From contig JAAALK010000085.1 in NCBI GenBank assembly GCA_019279435.1, positions 496,001 through 560,000 of the forward strand: a stretch of DNA of 64,000 nt, read 5' to 3'. Source of the stretch: Zizania palustris. Taxonomy: Eukaryota > Streptophyta > Magnoliopsida > Poales > Poaceae. How positions within the stretch are numbered: the stretch's first letter is position 1; the number at the start of each line of letters is the position of its first letter. Shown here one piece after another: positions 23,747 through 35,070 of this stretch. Position numbers and translations under genes: made by a program. Below the pieces are notes generated by a model. It did not search any database and had not been told where the DNA came from. It was given only the letters and a program-made list of their open reading frames with translations.

Positions 23747-24877
23747 TCATGGTGAAGCCTGAAAACAAGTGCACAGACATACTGTGAAGTGTATGTCCGG
23801 CCTCGTAGCAGTCAAGTAGAGGAGGGAGCCGATTATGCTTCGGAACTCCTTCTGGTCTACAGCTTCTCCATCCTCGTCGGGATCCAATGCTATCGAAGTA
23901 GCCATCGGAGTAGCGAGGTGCTTCGCATCAGCCATGTCGAACTTCTTGAGCAGGTCCTTGGTGTACTTCGTCTGGTGAACGAAGGTATCTTGTTTGCTTT
24001 GCTTGATTTGCAAACCAAGGAAAAATGTGAGTTCGCCCATCATGGACATCTCGAATTCTCTGCTCATGGTATCTGCAAACTCAGCAACCAAAGCAAGAGA
24101 AGAGCCACCAAAGATGATATCATCCACATAAATTTGAACTAGCAGGAAATCTTTGCCATGCTTGAGAGTGAACAGGGTTTTGTCAACAGATCTCATCAAA
24201 TACCCCCGCTTAAGCAGAAAAGACTTAAGTCTATCATACCATGCCCGAGGGGCCTGCTTGAGTCCATAAAGAGCCTTATGAAGTTTAAGGACTTCATGTG
24301 GGTATTTGGGGTTTTCAAAGCTAGGGGGTTGTTTTACATAAACATCTTCGCCTATGAAGCCATTAAGAAAAGCACTTTTGACATCCATTTGAAAGAGTTT
24401 GAATCCCCGGGATGTCGCAAAGGAAATCAAAATCCTAATGGCTTCTAGACATGCAACAGGTGCGAAAGTTTTAGTAAAATCAATCCCTTCTAATTGAGAA
24501 TAACCCTGAGCTACAAGTCTAGCCTTGTTTCTAACTACAGTCCCATCCTCCCCTTGTTTGTTTTTGAAAATCCATTTTGTTCCAATAAAATGAACATTTG
24601 GTGGAGGATCAACTAAAGTCCAGACTTGGTTTCTCTCAAAATTTTCAAGTTCTTCATGCATGGCATTAATCCAACTAGAATCAGAAAGTGCATGACTAAC
24701 ATTTATGGGCTCAAAAGAAGCAACAAAAGCGGAATCAATGAAATGAGCATGAGAACGCGTTACCCTTTGATCAAGCTCACCAATGATCTGCTCGGGAGGA
24801 TGCATCCTTTGAACATGATGTGGTGCATCGCGGTGGGATGTAGTCTCCCCCTCAACTTGTGCGTTGGAGTGGTCCAA
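23747..24877 (-). CDS. SD reverse transcriptase (Sirevirus pol segment)
   Basis: Open for 376 codons. It copies element RNA into DNA in cytoplasmic particles. Visible: SWINAMHEELENFERNQVW (about residues 68-86), KWIFKNKQGEDG, QMDVKSAFLNG (163-173), ALYGLKQAPRAWYDRL and the active site YVDDIIFGG with Asp at 252-253. It ends in the SIIGSLLYLTATRPDIHF region before RNase H. The first 50 residues belong to the variable integrase-RT linker. The methionine is only the first in this open stretch; in the intact element RT was part of a longer gag-pol protein. Upstream integrase and downstream RNase H are damaged, so this is a surviving segment and not a working gene. Confidence 0.85.
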   Translation of the reverse strand: MDHSNAQVEGETTSHRDAPHHVQRMHPPEQIIGELDQRVTRSHAHFIDSAFVASFEPINVSHALSDSSWINAMHEELENFERNQVWTLVDPPPNVHFIGTKWIFKNKQGEDGTVVRNKARLVAQGYSQLEGIDFTKTFAPVACLEAIRILISFATSRGFKLFQMDVKSAFLNGFIGEDVYVKQPPSFENPKYPHEVLKLHKALYGLKQAPRAWYDRLKSFLLKRGYLMRSVDKTLFTLKHGKDFLLVQIYVDDIIFGGSSLALVAEFADTMSREFEMSMMGELTFFLGLQIKQSKQDTFVHQTKYTKDLLKKFDMADAKHLATPMATSIALDPDEDGEAVDQKEFRSIIGSLLYLTATRPDIHFTVCLCTCFQASP

Positions 24878-25902
24878 GATGACCGACGTCGAGGTAGTTG
24901 CTTCGAGACCTTATGCCGAAGTGGTCGAAGCGGGGTCATCTTCAGGGGTTGAAGTCGAGGGTAGTATGGGTTCATCCTCGAATTCTCCAGGATCTTCTTC
25001 TTCGAAGATGGTCTGCTCCATATCGTGTTCATTTGCCTGTTCAAAAGTAGAACTAACAGAGGGGGTTGATTCATCAAAGCCACATCACATGACTCGATGA
25101 CAGTGTTAGTCTCCAAATTATAAACACGATAAGAATGACCATGTGTAGTGTAACCCAAAAAGATCCCGTCAGAAGAGTGCGACTCAAATTTATCTAAATT
25201 TCCACGTTTTAGGATAAAGCAACGACAAACAAAGACTAGAAGATGAGCAATTTTGGGCGGTCTCCCAAAACGTATCTCATAAGATGTTAAGTTCAAAATC
25301 GAGCGCAAGAAGATTCGGTTTGAGATGTAACATGTAGTGTTCATGGCTTCAGCCCAGAATTTTCTAGGAGTCATGTGCTCATCGAGCATCGTCTTAGACA
25401 TCTCAACCAATGTGCGGTTCTTTCTCTCAATAACACCATTCCGTTGAGGAACCCGTGGAGTAGAGAATTGATGTTCTATACCATGCTCCATGCAAAAGTC
25501 AACAAAGAGACTGTTCCTGAACTCAGTGCCATTATCACTTCGAATGAATTTCAATGCACCAGGGAGTTCAGTAAAAAGTCTCAAAGCCAAGCTCCGAAAG
25601 TGTGAGAACACTTCATCCTTGCTGGCAAGAAAGAAGACCCAAGAGTAGCGAGAGAAATCATCGACAACTACTAACACATACTACTTGCCGCCTAAAGAAC
25701 TAACCCGAGAAGGACCTAAAGTGTCCATGTGGAGAAGTTCTCCGGGTTGTTCAGTCATCACCATGGTGACTGGCGAGTGTGAAGTGGCAATCATTTTTCC
25801 ATGTTGACAGGGAGCGCAAACTAAATTCTTCTCAAACTTGAGCTTGGGCAATCCTCGGATTAGACCTAGGGCACTCAGAGGAGCAAGCAACTCAAAGCTC
25901 AT
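24878..25902 (-). pseudogene. SD integrase
   Basis: In order: zinc-binding remnant (CAPCQHGK at about 25820), GELLHMDTLGP, VVVDDFSRYSWVFF, RSDNGTEF and NGVIERKNRTL, giving the Asp, Asp and Glu of the DDE site. A TAG at about 25680 replaces Trp in GGKWY, between the zinc domain and the core. After the core, the frame shifts near 25040 within the linker to RT. It would cut and join DNA in the nucleus if intact; here it cannot be made as one chain. Confidence 0.87.
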
Positions 25903-25910
25903 ATGCCCTA

Positions 25911-26327
25911 CTATCCTATGCCACTTCCATAGCTGAGAAGTAGAATGTGCAACAAGACAATGAGAAAACCAGATGACTCAGAAGAATCAGCTCCAAAAAC
26001 TCTCCCAACTCTAAAGATCTTACAGACCACAACGACATCAGAATTGAGTACTTGCAAAGTATCGCGATGGAATAGCACTTCGAAGCCCTCATCAAGAAAT
26101 TGAGATATAGAAAACAAATTGTATCCCAAGTTTTCAACCAAAGCAACATCTTTGAGAGTGAAATTCGAGTTGATTCTTACCACACCTTTACCTTTCACTC
26201 TACTCCTTCGATTATTGCAGAAGGTAATATGTTCCTTTTGCTTGGTTGTGGTGAGGCTGGAGAACCATGCCGCATCTCCAGTCATGTGGCGCGAACAACC
26301 GGAGTCCATGATCCATGTGACCTCCAA
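25911..26327 (-). pseudogene. SD protease
   Basis: Aspartic protease segment with the motif WIMDSGCSRHMTG at its start, followed by FLFSISQFLDEGFEV-type sequence (here NLFSISQFLDEGFEV). Such a protease cleaves the gag-pol polyprotein. Frame changes at both ends separate it from gag and from integrase, so I call it a pseudogene, though its own core is open. Confidence 0.83.
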
Positions 26328-27898
26328 GCCTTGATCTGGCGCCTACACATGATAAGAAAATCTTGATCGCTCAGTGCTAGGGTGACTGAACATCGGACGT
26401 GGCATCCAGCACTGAGTGATACGAGTAGTAGGCACAGTAAAAGTAGACTGTCTACGCACAGGATAATCAAAATGATGCAAAGTGCGAGGTCTACCTACAT
26501 GTTGTGATCCAAAAGCATAACGAGGTCTCCTACTCTGACGAGGTACAAAGCTACTCGCCCGGGGTCTACCACAATATGGAACATGGTGAACACCTCGTGG
26601 AGCAAAACTTCTCCGAGAAATATGAGGAGCCTCAAAAACAGAATGAGAGTATAACTCAGACTCATGCATACCTAAAGATGGGTAGTGCATGTTCTAGAAC
26701 CTCATCGTCTGAGAGCGTCGCTCATCCTTGATGTGACGAAAACAGAACCCAACCAGATGACCCACCCGCTGACAATAGGAACAATGAAAAACTCTCCTAG
26801 GGCCACTCTCATGGGTCATAGGAGCAACTTTCAAGGGCTCCTTGGGCTTCTGCTGTGTGGTTTTCTTGGGAAGAATTTTCTTTGCAGGAGGAGTGATTTT
26901 CTTTAGAGTTCGGGTAGGCTTCTTGGTTGATGGAGTGTCTAACAGGGCTCTCTCTTTCTCTAAGGTAGTGGGTGAGGTAAAAACAGTTTTGTTCTCACTA
27001 TCTGAGAGAATCCTCTCAAAACCCAATCCTAGAGCTAACCCTGCCCTGTCAGCACACATCTTGGTTTTGGCCAAGAGCAAGCCCATCCTACCCTTTCCCT
27101 CGGTGCATTTGTTAACCACAGAAAGAAGGTATTCATTTTCAGTCATAAGGTTTTTAGCTCGCTCTCTAACAGTGCCTAGCTGACTCTTAAGGGTTATGCA
27201 AGTGTCACACACAGGTTGCACATCCTTAGAACTACCGGCCCTCTCCAATCTAGCCTCTAAATCCTGAACATGCTTATCACGTAAATTAATGCTCTCACGT
27301 AATAAGGGGCAGTTCATGCATTCATTTCTATCATGAGAACTAGAATCAACCATCAAAAGATGCTTCTGTGCAGTCTCAAGCTCAGAAAAAGTTTGAGCAT
27401 GCACAGAACGCAACTGAGCAAGCTCACCCATGACAACAGTGCAAGATTCACATTCAGCATCATTAATCTTAGACTTAAGCATGGCATAATCAGTAGAAAC
27501 AGATTCTAGCCTAAGTCTAAGGTCTTTTCTATCTCTAGCGGCTTGCACAAGTAATCTATCCTGACCAAGAACTACTTTATTCAGTTCATCTAATTTAATT
27601 GAAAGCTAGTCATAGGATAGAGGTACCTTAGATGAGTCAAGCTCATCGCCGCTGTGATCACTGTCGGCCATGAAGCAAAGGCCGGTGAAATCTCGTCCCT
27701 TCTTATCCTTCTTCTCTAACTTCCTTGAGGACTCCTCCTCCTCATCAGAGCTCGACTCCTCAGTTGAGGAAGTGTCGATGTCGCTGAGAGAAGCAACAAA
27801 GGCTCTAGAAGTGGCTTTGGCTACCCTCTCAGCCACCTTACCACGCTTGCCCTTCACAAATGGTTTCCTCTCCTTTTTGTGGTATCTGGGGCGCTCAC
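26328..27898 (-). pseudogene. SD gag, C-terminal part
   Basis: This is the part of gag downstream of G2. Starting at 27898 it shows ERPRYHKKERKPF, a Ser/Glu-rich segment, then (26694-27548) a long charged, coiled-coil-like stretch with several Cys-containing repeats, and the second zinc knuckle CSYCQRVGHLVGFC. The final section (26343-26690) is rich in Arg, His and Ser. Sirevirus gag proteins are unusually long and of this kind. Stops and frameshifts separate the pieces (about 27600, 26693). Confidence 0.83.
27894..27898. repeat. G2 target-site duplication, left
   Basis: CTCAC, repeated at 32942-32946. Confidence 0.9.
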
Positions 27899-28803
27899 TG
27901 ATGGGGGATTGGTCCCGATCTTCCGTTAGGTAAGGATAACTTGGATTGGAGAATCTCGACGTTGGCGCTCCAAGGCTCTGGTCCGGCGGATCAAAACCTT
28001 GCAATTGTTACACCACTGTCTCCGTTGGTTATCAACCACGCAGGACGCGATTGACCCTGCCACGAAGGCTAATTCCTGCAAGCGAACCCAAGAACACAAG
28101 CAAGAACAGGAAGGATACAAGTTGAATGCCAAATCACAGACAAACGACGAAAAGGTGAGGTTTCACAAACGCCTATGCAGCAGCTAATCGGTCCGGTGCA
28201 AGGGGTGGGATCTAAACACACAAGTGTAGATGCAAACAAAGCAAAACCTGACCCTAAAGGCGGCTGGCGTGAGTATATAAGGCGTGGGCAGCCTGTGGAA
28301 GGCGTACAGACACGGGCTGTGGGCTAGAAGACGTACAGACTCAGATTATGGGCCAACACGGCCCAGTTCTGTCACGCAGGACTGTTTTAAACACACAGGT
28401 CGACTCGAGACTCCAAATGAGACGAAACCAACGACAAACGACCCGTCTTCTCCTCAATTTCCAAAAAGTCCAAGAACGCGCTAATCAGACTTCGTATGAG
28501 GAAGTTATGCCCATTTTGGTGCATGGTGGTTGATTCAGTCCGAACCAGCGAATTCTTGACTTCAAATCATCCGTGCGACTCCACTTCAACTCCAACTCTT
28601 CTATTCCATCTCCCATGTTCCTAAGCAACAAAATATCACTAGTATTCAGTAGCATCCCCTCCAAACAAATATTAACATAGTTGCTAAGGAAAGAATTAAC
28701 CTCATGGTTCAAGCGACGGGCACAGGTGCGTGTGATTGGTCCTTGTAGTTGAATTGTAGGTGGAGGCTCCATGTGTGTATCATGTGAAGTGATGTCCTCA
28801 TCA
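27899..28803 (-). mobile_element. G2 3' LTR
   Basis: Plus strand runs TGATGGGGGATTGG to GTCCTCATCA, then the reversed polypurine tract TCCTCCCCCTC. It includes the last pol codons (down to 28485) and a TATATAA-like box near 28273-28281 on the minus strand. Confidence 0.9.
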
Positions 28804-31007
28804 TCCTCCCCCTCTTGAATTGGATTCGTCCTCGACTCAAGCTCATCGTCATCTCCCAAATAGGGCTTTAAATCTGAAATGTTAATTGTGGGACTAACCC
28901 TAAAAGCTGCAGGCAACTCAAGTTTATATGCATTATCATTGATCTTCTCAAGCACACGGAAAGGACCATCAGCACGGGGCATCAATTTAGACTTTCTCAA
29001 ATCAGGAAAACGATCCTTGCGCAAGTGCAACCAAACAAGATCTCCTGGTTTGAAAAACATCTTCTTTCTTCCTTTATTTGCCTTTTGAGCAAAATAGCGT
29101 GCCTTCTTTTCTATAACTTCCTTGGTATTCAGATGCATAGCTTTCACAAACTCTGCACGCTTTGTTGCCTCCATGTTTGCTTTCTCTTGAAAAGGAAGTG
29201 GCAGCAAATCAAGTGGTGTGATTGACTTAAAACCATACACCACTTCAGACGGGCACAATTGTGTTGTTGAGTGAACAACTCTATTGTATGCAAATTCAAC
29301 ATGTGGAAGGCAGTCCTCCCATTCTTTCAAGTTCTTCTTAATCATTGTTCGCAGCAACATGGAGAGTGTACGGTTTACCACCTCTGTTTGACCATCAGTT
29401 TGCGGGTGACAAGTTGTTGAAAATAGCAATTTTGTGCCAAGCTTGGCCCACATTGTCTTCCAAAAGTGACTTAAAAATTTAGCATCACGATCTGAAACGA
29501 TGGTATTGGGAACTCCATGCAAGCGTACGACCTCTCTGAAAAACAAATCAGCAACATTTGTAGCATCGTCGCTCTTGTGACAAGGTATAAAATGCGCCAT
29601 TTTAGAGAACCGATCTACCACCACAAAAATACTATCCCTCCCCCTCCTAGTTCTAGATAATCCTAACACAAAATCCATAGAAATATCCTCCCAAGGTACA
29701 CTAGGAACGGGCAGAGCCATATAAAGACCATGTAGGTTTAGACGGGACTTAGCTTTATTGCAAGTAGTGCATCATGCCACATAGCGCTCAACATCTCGTC
29801 TCATCCTAGGCCAATAGAAGTGTGTGGACAACACATCTTCAGTTTTCTTTGATCCTAAATGAATAATAAACTCCTTAGGCAAAAGGTAATGTTGCCAAGT
29901 TTCAAGCACACGTACTAAGGCATATAATTCCTTATCATAGGTAGAATAATTCAACTGTGGACCATGTAATTTCTCACTAAAATAGGCCACGGGTTTACCT
30001 CCTTGAAGCAGCACACCTCCTATTCCAAAACCACTAGCATCGCATTCTAACTCAAAAGGCTTACTGAATTTGGGTAGCTGAAGTAGAGGTGCATGTGTAA
30101 GACGATCTTTGAGTGTGGCAAAAGCTTGTTCTTGTGCTGGTTCCCAAGTAAAAGTGACTCCCTTCTTGGTCAACTCAGGTAAAGGACCGGCTATGGTGCT
30201 GAAATATTTCACAAAACGCCGGTAGAAACCTGCAAGACCAAGAAAACTACGTACTACAAGATTAGTTTTAGTTGCAAGCATGACACGTCCTTTCAGATTA
30301 ATAACTTGTGATGAAGAAGGAGAAGCAACTTTATCTTTTTGTTGCCTCGAAAGTGTTTTAGCTACTTTCTGATTTTCAGAAGGTTGTTTACTCTTTTGTG
30401 CGTCCCTAGCATGCTTTTCTTGTTCAAATTTCACAATTTCAGCAGGAGTCATAGGAAGCAAGGTAACTTTCTTTCCTTTATACACAAATGTGTACTTATT
30501 GCTCCTACCATGGTGTGTAGCATCAGTATCATACTCCCAAGGTCTACCAAGTAATAGAGAACATGCTTGCATTGGTACTACATCAAAATCAGCAACTCCA
30601 AAGTATGTACCAATGGAAAATTCGATGTGAGCAATTTGTGTTACCTTGACCTTACCGCTATTATTGAACCATTGTACGTGGTAAGGGTGTGGATGTGCAC
30701 GTGTGGGAAGTTGAAGCTTAGTTACCATGTCGTGGCTCACCAAATTGTTGCAACTACCGCTGTCTATGATGACACGTACACGGCGATCATTGACAACGAA
30801 GAAGGTCTGAAACAGATTGTTCCGTTGTGCCCGGTCGTCCTGGTCCATGTGAGTTCTCAAGACACGTTGTACAATAAGTGCTGCCATGTTAGTGAAAAGA
30901 CAAAACAACAAAGAATAATCCTTATGGAACGCAACTAGGTGGGGGTGGGTGTGTGGTGGAAGCAATCCAACAAGCGCCTTACCCATGCTTGCAAGTGTTC
31001 TTACCAC
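28485..31007 (-). pseudogene. G2 protease/RNase H/integrase fusion with two in-frame deletions
   Basis: One frame runs the whole length except for a TGA at 29772-29774, which replaces Arg in the zinc motif (YVARCTTC). Order: protease with IIDSGSCNNLV, the VPMQACSLLLGRPW block, then near 30262 a jump from LLATKTNL-type sequence directly to VRSFLGLAGFYRRFV, losing about 300 residues including the YFDD site of RT. RNase H follows (ECDASGFGIGG, TYDKELYALV); near 29860 FIIH jumps into GSKKTEDVL, losing the rest of RNase H and the first zinc ligands. Integrase core is present (WEDISMDF, VSDRDAKF, TDGQTEVVNRTL). Gag is missing upstream of 31007. The C-terminus reads into the 3' LTR. Confidence 0.88.
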
Positions 31008-32017
31008 GCCGCAGTGAGGTCACCGGCCTACAGGTGATGAACCAAGTGGAGGGTGGTGTGCAGTTGCAAGAAATGAACCTGTCCTGACCAAGAGAAAGGT
31101 GTAGCTTGGAAGGCAAAGTGAGTAGCAAGGATTAGCGATAGTAATAACAGTTAAACCAAGTTCAATAAGTGTTCCCTAGTACTCGTCAAAGTTGCTGGCC
31201 TTAGTGCTCCCAATGTGAAAATTCAAGCAATAGAGGGAAACTATGTGCCCAAAACTCAAATGGAAGCAATAACAGGCCAAAATCACCTCTCTGCAGATCG
31301 AACAAGGGATCGGACAAGAGATCGGACAAGAGATCAGACAAGCAGAATCTGCCACTGCCGCTGATCGGACAAGGGATCGGACAAGAGTTCGGACAAGGGA
31401 TCGGACAAGCAATAGACAGGACCGCTTCTCTTTTTTTTTTCTCTTTTTTTTTCACTGTATTTTTTTTGAACAAGGATGACAAGAGATACAACCACAAAAA
31501 TTGGCACCTGCAACTGAGGTGGGATGTGGCTCACAGAAATTCAACAAGTTCACTGAACGGCGGGCAAACACTTTGACCAATTTTTTTCTTTATCTTCCTT
31601 ATTTTTTTTGATGATTCTGGTGAGGGCTAACAGGAGAACCATGTTAGGGTACCCCCCCAAATTGGGTCAGGAACACGCTCAAAACATTTCAGATTTTTCT
31701 GCCAAACGAGCGAAAAGTTATGCCTGTTTTACCGAAGGGGGGTCACAAAGACTCGATGTGGAAAACGAATAGGGTTGGGGGGGGGGTTTCGGGTGGGGAA
31801 TTTTTTTTGAGACACAAGACCAACTACTACTCAAATGACACAAAGGGATTACTAAACCAGCACCAAGACTCGACCAAGAACACAAACTCAACAAGGTTAA
31901 AAACTGAAATTAAAATCGCAAGGCACAAAGGGGTTCTCGGTGGGGATTTTTTTGTGAGGGTTTTCTGGACTCTAGGTAAAATAAAAGAAGATCGAGATTA
32001 CCTAACGGGAAATCTGA
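31008..32017 (-). other. G2 5' leader
   Basis: Non-coding leader between the primer-binding site and the remaining pol. It has runs of A on the element strand (plus-strand T runs near 31430-31470 and 31580-31600), as in the G3 leader, and a short tandem repeat at 31296-31410. No gene. Confidence 0.75.
31296..31410. repeat. short tandem repeat, GATCGGACAAGAG-type
   Basis: About eight imperfect units of 12-13 bases (GATCGGACAAGAG, GATCGGACAAGG and variants), interrupted once by unrelated sequence around 31346-31361. The G3 leader lacks it. Confidence 0.85.
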
Positions 32018-32029
32018 GCTCTGATACCA
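32018..32029 (-). promoter_or_regulatory. G2 primer-binding site
   Basis: TGGTATCAGAGC on the minus strand, an exact match to the plant initiator tRNA-Met complement, two bases from the 5' LTR. Confidence 0.92.
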
Positions 32030-32031
32030 AC

Positions 32032-32941
32032 TGATGGGGGATTGGTCCCGATCTTCCGTTAGGTAAGGATAACTTGGATTGGTGGAGAGTCTCGACGTTG
32101 GTGATCCAAGGCTCCGGTCCGGCGGATCAAAACCTTGCAATCGTTACACCACTGTCTCCGTTGGTTATCAACCACGCAGGACGCGATTGACCTCGCCACG
32201 AAGGCTAATTCCTGCAAGCGAACCCAAGAACACAAGCAAGAACAGGAAGGATACAAGTCGAATGCCAAATCACAGACAAACGATGAAAAGGTGAGGTCTC
32301 ACAAACGCCTATGCAGCAGCCAATCGGTCCGGTGCAAGGGGTGGGATCTAAACACACAAGTGTAGATGCAAACAAAGCAAAACCTGACCCTAAAGGTGGC
32401 TGGCATGAGTATATAAGGCGTGGGCAGCCTGTGGAAGGCGTACAGACACGGGCTGTGGGCTAGAAGACGTACAGACTCAGATTATGGGCCAACACGGCCC
32501 AGTTCTGTCACGCAAGACTGTTTTAAACACACAGGTCGTCTCGAGACTCCAAATGAGACGAAACCAACGGCAAACGATCCGTCTTCTCCTCAGCTTTCCA
32601 AAAAGTCCAAAAACGTGCCAATCGGACTTCGTATGAGGAAGTTATGCCCATTTTGGTGCATGGTGGTTGATGTAGTCCGAACCAGCGAATTCTTGACTTC
32701 AAATCATCCGTGCGACTCCGTCTTCAACTCCAACTCTTCTATTCAATCTCCCATATTCCTAAGCAATAAAATATCACTAGTATTCAGTAGCATCCCGTCC
32801 AAACAAATATTAACATAGTTGCTAAGGAAAGAATTAACCTCATGGTTCAAGCGACGGGCACGGGCGCGTGTGATTGGTCCTTGTAGTTGAATTGTAGGTG
32901 GAGGCTCCATGTGTGTATCATGTGAAGTGATGTCCTCATCA
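32032..32941 (-). mobile_element. G2 5' LTR
   Basis: 910 bp, TGATGGGGGATTGG to TCCTCATCA on the plus strand, closely similar to 27899-28803. Followed by CTCAC. Confidence 0.9.
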
Positions 32942-32946
32942 CTCAC
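32942..32946. repeat. G2 target-site duplication, right
   Basis: CTCAC, matching 27894-27898. Only four bases (TCTC) of SD gag separate it from the duplication of SE. Confidence 0.9.
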
Positions 32947-32950
32947 TCTC

Positions 32951-32955
32951 ATCTC
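32951..32955. repeat. SE target-site duplication, left
   Basis: ATCTC, repeated at 37825-37829. Confidence 0.8.
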
Positions 32956-32958
32956 TAA

Positions 32959-32993
32959 GGAGCCATGCTGAATAGCGTGGGCCTCATGGCTCC
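32959..32993. repeat. U3-terminal hairpin of SE LTR
   Basis: GGAGCCATG and CATGGCTCC form a 9-bp inverted repeat within the first bases of the LTR. The SA LTR has the same hairpin at 11857-11891. Confidence 0.8.
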
Positions 32994-33540
32994 AGATGTG
33001 ATGAGTCATTGTCAACGATAGTCAAAGAGGACAGAAGAAGAGAGGAGACCTGCTGCGTCTGGGCCATATGTGACTCAGGTACACGGGCAGCGAGCGACTG
33101 TCGGGCAGAGGGGCCGCAAAGTCGGGCTGGCCCAATCCGGGTACATGGGCTAAGAGCAGCAGAAGACCCACTGGGCTGTTGACCAGGATTGACTCAGGTA
33201 CACGGGCAGTGAGCGATTGCCGGGCTGAGAGAGCTGTATAGTCGGGCCAGCCCAATCCGGGTACCTGGTGCAAAGTCGGTGGAGGCTTTGTCAGTTTCGG
33301 CGCAAAACTGACGACCGCTGATCTTGTATCGGACTGTCCAGAAGAGAAGCCGTATTCGCTACGAAAGCTTAGCTTCTGGATAAGTCATCTGTAAATAGGA
33401 GTTTACTATTTTGTCCCTAGGCCCACAGTCAGTCAGTCGAGTCTGTAAAAATATCCTAAGGGCAGTTTAGTCTTTTCCTTTATCTCAGCGTCTGTAAAAA
33501 ATCCTAAGGGGCTGGTGGAATATTCCTAGCTATTGGGCAG

Positions 33541-33552
33541 CCTATAAATAGG
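33541..33552 (+). promoter_or_regulatory. TATA box of SE LTR
   Basis: CCTATAAATAGG, identical to the SA box at 9265-9276 on the other strand. Confidence 0.65.
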
Positions 33553-35007
33553 ACCCCGATCCCTAGGGTTAGGTTACCCTTTCAAGAAATCACTTTTTTA
33601 ATCAAGGATTGGGTCATTTTTGTTCCCTGCATTCTCTCTCTTTCTATCCTATTCACGCATGCGCCGCCAGGAAGTTTGCTGCTGTTTCTTCATGAGTTCA
33701 TCTTGATTTTTCTCTGTCTGGATGATTTTATTCCTGCTATTGTGTGTGTAGCATTTCATTAATAGCTCTGCAGTTTTGTGTTGCGTGCAGTCATTTTATT
33801 CCTGAGCAAATGCTCCTCTGGATGCTTCATTTGTTCTTCAGCTGAGTAGTACTAGTTCTTGCATGCAGCAAGTAGTACCTACTCCCTGTAGCAATAGTAC
33901 GCTAGTTTGCTAGCCTTGCTTTTTCTTGCGTAGCCTTTTTGATCGACTGGATAAGACTTTGTCTTTCTATGGTTGTTTCTGGCGAATCCACCTCTGTTGT
34001 TCGAAGTCTTTCAGTTCTGTGAAGCAGGCTTCGACCTGACATCTACAAAGGCTTCGAACTTTCAACTACGAACCTGATCTCTGAATCTAGCTTCGAATTA
34101 TGCTCTTTGGTTAGATTTTTGACATACTTCGGCACTTTTGCGAAGCATACTCCTATAGGCTTCGAAGTTAGCTTTGAAGCATGTCTCTCTTGTAGACTTC
34201 ACTCGGAGTAGATTTCCTGAGAAGTTTTTTCTTCTGCTGTCATTTCCATGGATCTCAGTTTGTGACTTCGAAGTTTGCTTTTCAAAGTGTGGTTGTGTGC
34301 TTCGACTTCTTGTGTGACAACACCTGCAGACTTCGTTTTGAAGTTGGTCTGTGTGTCGAAGGTCATCATTTCAATAGTCTCTCTTCGATCTAGCTAGCTT
34401 TGGAGGTAGAGTGTAGGCTTCGATTTGATCTTGCTGCCGTGTGTTTAGCTTCGTCTCTCTTTCGAAGGTTGCATTTCTGTGAACTTTGTTCAAAGCCTTC
34501 TGTTCGAAGTATCGCCTTCGAAGTACACTGTTCGAAGCAGGCCTCGATACTTTCACACTTCGCTTCGAAGCATACTTCGCATTCTGCTACACTCGAACTA
34601 GGCTAGACTCAACAAACCTTCGGCACTTCCACGACAACCTTCTCTAGACTTCGACAAGGCACTCCGAAGCAGGCTTCGACACTGCGGAGCAGGCTTCGAC
34701 ACAGCGAAGCAGGCTTCGCCAAGTTTCGAACAGGAGACAAATTTGAACAGTAACTTCTCATCTCTCTTCATGAACACTTAGATTATTTTACTGAGAAGTT
34801 TGATCTGCCTATTAGCACAGTATTGGTGTCTCTCTGTTTTTGACACCGGTACTTCTAGGCTAGATACTTTTAGGTTTTGGTGATCTGTTCGAGCTTTGCT
34901 GCTTAGTCTTTTGAGGTGTGTTGGGTGTTGGGAGCAGGCCATAGATTCGAAAGAATTTTTAAGGCGCCCATTCACCCCCCTCTGGTCGCTACTTTCGATC
35001 CTACAAG

Positions 35008-35019
35008 TGGTATCAGAGC
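35008..35019 (+). promoter_or_regulatory. SE primer-binding site
   Basis: TGGTATCAGAGC, exact complement of the plant initiator tRNA-Met 3' end, two bases after the 5' LTR. Confidence 0.93.
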
Positions 35020-35070
35020 CTGGTTAGGGTTTTTCCATACCTTAACCGGTTCTAAACCCCAGTAGTGATC

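Larger units (their letters stand above)
27899..32941 (-). mobile_element. G2: complete but internally deleted Gypsy element
   Basis: A 5043-bp element with LTRs of 905 and 910 bp (TGATGAGGACATC…CCCCCATCA on the element strand), polypurine tract, primer-binding site and CTCAC duplication. It lies in the gag of SD. It lacks gag and most of RT. LTR differences (for example near 27945 versus 32079) show it is older than G3. Confidence 0.93.
32956..35005 (+). mobile_element. SE 5' LTR
   Basis: Begins TAAGGAGCCATG at the edge of the duplication; SA has TGTGAGGAGCCATG here, so SE has lost the usual TG. Ends TTTCGATCCTACA. U3 is about 585 bp with a promoter box at 33541; R and U5 are rich in CTTCGAAG-like words (34020-34740). 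No coding sequence. Confidence 0.85.

Noticed and set aside
31430..31470. Long T runs as a possible Pol III terminator or retroposon tail
   Set aside because: They lie in Gypsy leaders (also 59655-59750) and are A runs on the element strand; no adjacent Pol III gene or retroposon.
34020..34740. Dense TTCGAAG words in the SE LTR as a possible array of regulatory sites
   Set aside because: The same word bias fills all related LTRs over 1 kb or more without regular spacing, so I treat it as family composition.
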